Shown piece after piece: positions 5,548 to 5,859 of a DNA stretch of 5,859 nt; the first letter of the stretch is position 1, and the number at the start of each line of letters is the position of its first letter. The DNA is from Gammaproteobacteria bacterium (GTDB lineage Bacteria > Pseudomonadota > Gammaproteobacteria > UBA5335 > SLRW01), in contig SLLK01000054.1 in NCBI GenBank assembly GCA_007134115.1, positions 1-5,859 of the forward strand, in the 5' to 3' direction. The notes under the pieces are model-generated. The model was not told the origin of the DNA, ran no database searches, and saw only the letters and a list, made by a program, of their open reading frames with translations. Made by a program: the position numbers and the translations under genes.

Positions 5548-5670
5548 ACTGGCCAAGGGCATCGTTGGCAGTACGGTCGCCACGGAATGGTTGCCGTCAT
5601 TTCCGTAACGGCCACGGGTCGACCGCAGTCAGCGGGCCGCCCCGGGCTGATGCCAAAGCCAGGAGGTAAG
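5548..5670 (+). other. Distal rplJ leader with further hairpins
   Basis: Several pairings are visible. CTGGCCAA (5549-5556) pairs with TTGGCAG (5565-5571) apart from one bulged G, and A5548-T5572 extends the stem. ACGGAA (5582-5587) pairs with TTCCGT (5601-5606). GCCGT (5593-5597) can instead pair with ACGGC (5608-5612). Some of these exclude each other, and CCGTC (5594-5598) can also reach GACGG (5525-5529). This fits a leader that transmits L10 binding to the ribosome-binding site. No reading frame here looks like a gene. Confidence 0.4.
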
Positions 5671-5675
5671 TAATC

Positions 5676-5859
5676 GTGGCACTCAAGCTGGAAGGCAAGA
5701 AAGCTCTGGTGTCCGAGGTGCACGAAGCGGCAGCAACAGCGCATTCCGTTATTGCTGCCGAATATCGTGGTTTGACCGTGGGCCAGATGAACGAGCTGCG
5801 CAACAAGTCGCGCGGTGATGGGGTTTATCTGCGTGTGGTCAAGAACACCTTGGCACGCC
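5676..5859 (+). CDS. rplJ: 50S ribosomal protein L10, 3'-truncated by window edge
   Basis: L10 anchors the L7/L12 dimers to the ribosome next to L11, forming the stalk that recruits translational GTPases, and it represses its own operon. Sixty-one codons are present, starting MALKLEGKKALVSEVHEAA. They include AEYRGLTVGQMNELRNKSR and GVYLRVVKNTLAR, the conserved N-terminal rRNA/L11-binding domain. Full-length homologues are about 165-175 residues, so roughly the first third is here. The start is GTG at 5676, supported by the family N-terminus and by a near-perfect AGGAGGT (5661-5667) spaced 8 nt away. The gene lies 290 nt after rplA behind the L10 leader. rplL and rpoBC would be expected next. 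Confidence 0.97.
   Translation, partial: MALKLEGKKALVSEVHEAAATAHSVIAAEYRGLTVGQMNELRNKSRGDGVYLRVVKNTLAR

Noticed and set aside
5617..5624. Palindrome GGTCGACC as an operator
   Set aside because: It is a single short palindrome inside a structured leader, with no second copy or promoter nearby, and is easily due to chance at this GC content.
5392..5673. Possible small + strand genes in the rplA-rplJ spacer (93 codons, and an overlapping frame from 5205)
   Set aside because: The region is explained by the L10 leader structure. The predicted peptides are Arg/Gly-rich with no family resemblance, and the frames run into the rplJ ribosome-binding site.

Overview
This window is core translation and transcription machinery from a GC-rich gammaproteobacterium, with every gene on the + strand. 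The proteins read as clear homologues of the E. coli set. The EF-Tu G-domain insert (residues about 180-195, containing SDIGVPSI) and the NusG start MAMRWYVVQAYSG resemble Chromatiales, Ectothiorhodospiraceae or Xanthomonadales-like lineages more than enterics. That placement is recalled from the families and was not searched.

Layout: the 3' four-fifths of fusA (EF-G, 1-1731); tuf (EF-Tu, 1767-2957); a terminator-like hairpin (2964-3000); a tRNA-Trp(CCA) gene (3057-3132) with its own probable promoter; secE (3200-3577); nusG (3580-4113); a structured 143-nt spacer; rplK (L11, 4257-4688); rplA (L1, 4690-5385); a 290-nt structured leader; and the 5' end of rplJ (L10, from 5676), which runs off the window.

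The genes form one growth-rate-linked block. EF-G and EF-Tu drive elongation, SecE is part of the SecYEG translocon, and NusG couples RNA polymerase to the ribosome or Rho. L11, L1 and L10 build the GTPase-associated centre and the L1 stalk. Two autogenous control sites can be read directly. One is a mimic of the 23S L1-binding site just before rplK, abutting its Shine-Dalgarno. The other is an L10-leader structure upstream of rplJ. L1 and its target, and L10 and its target, are therefore all in this window.

No new system such as a defence island, mobile element or CRISPR array is visible. The most interesting observation is the gene order fusA-tuf-tRNA-Trp-secE. In the usual gammaproteobacterial arrangement the tuf after fusA is followed by rpsJ, and a second tuf precedes tRNA-Trp/secE. 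The order here is exactly what recombination between, or assembly collapse of, two tuf copies would give, though a genuine rearrangement with a single tuf is also possible. The spacer between nusG and rplK also holds two very stable hairpins, one capped by a cUACGg tetraloop, and no convincing promoter.
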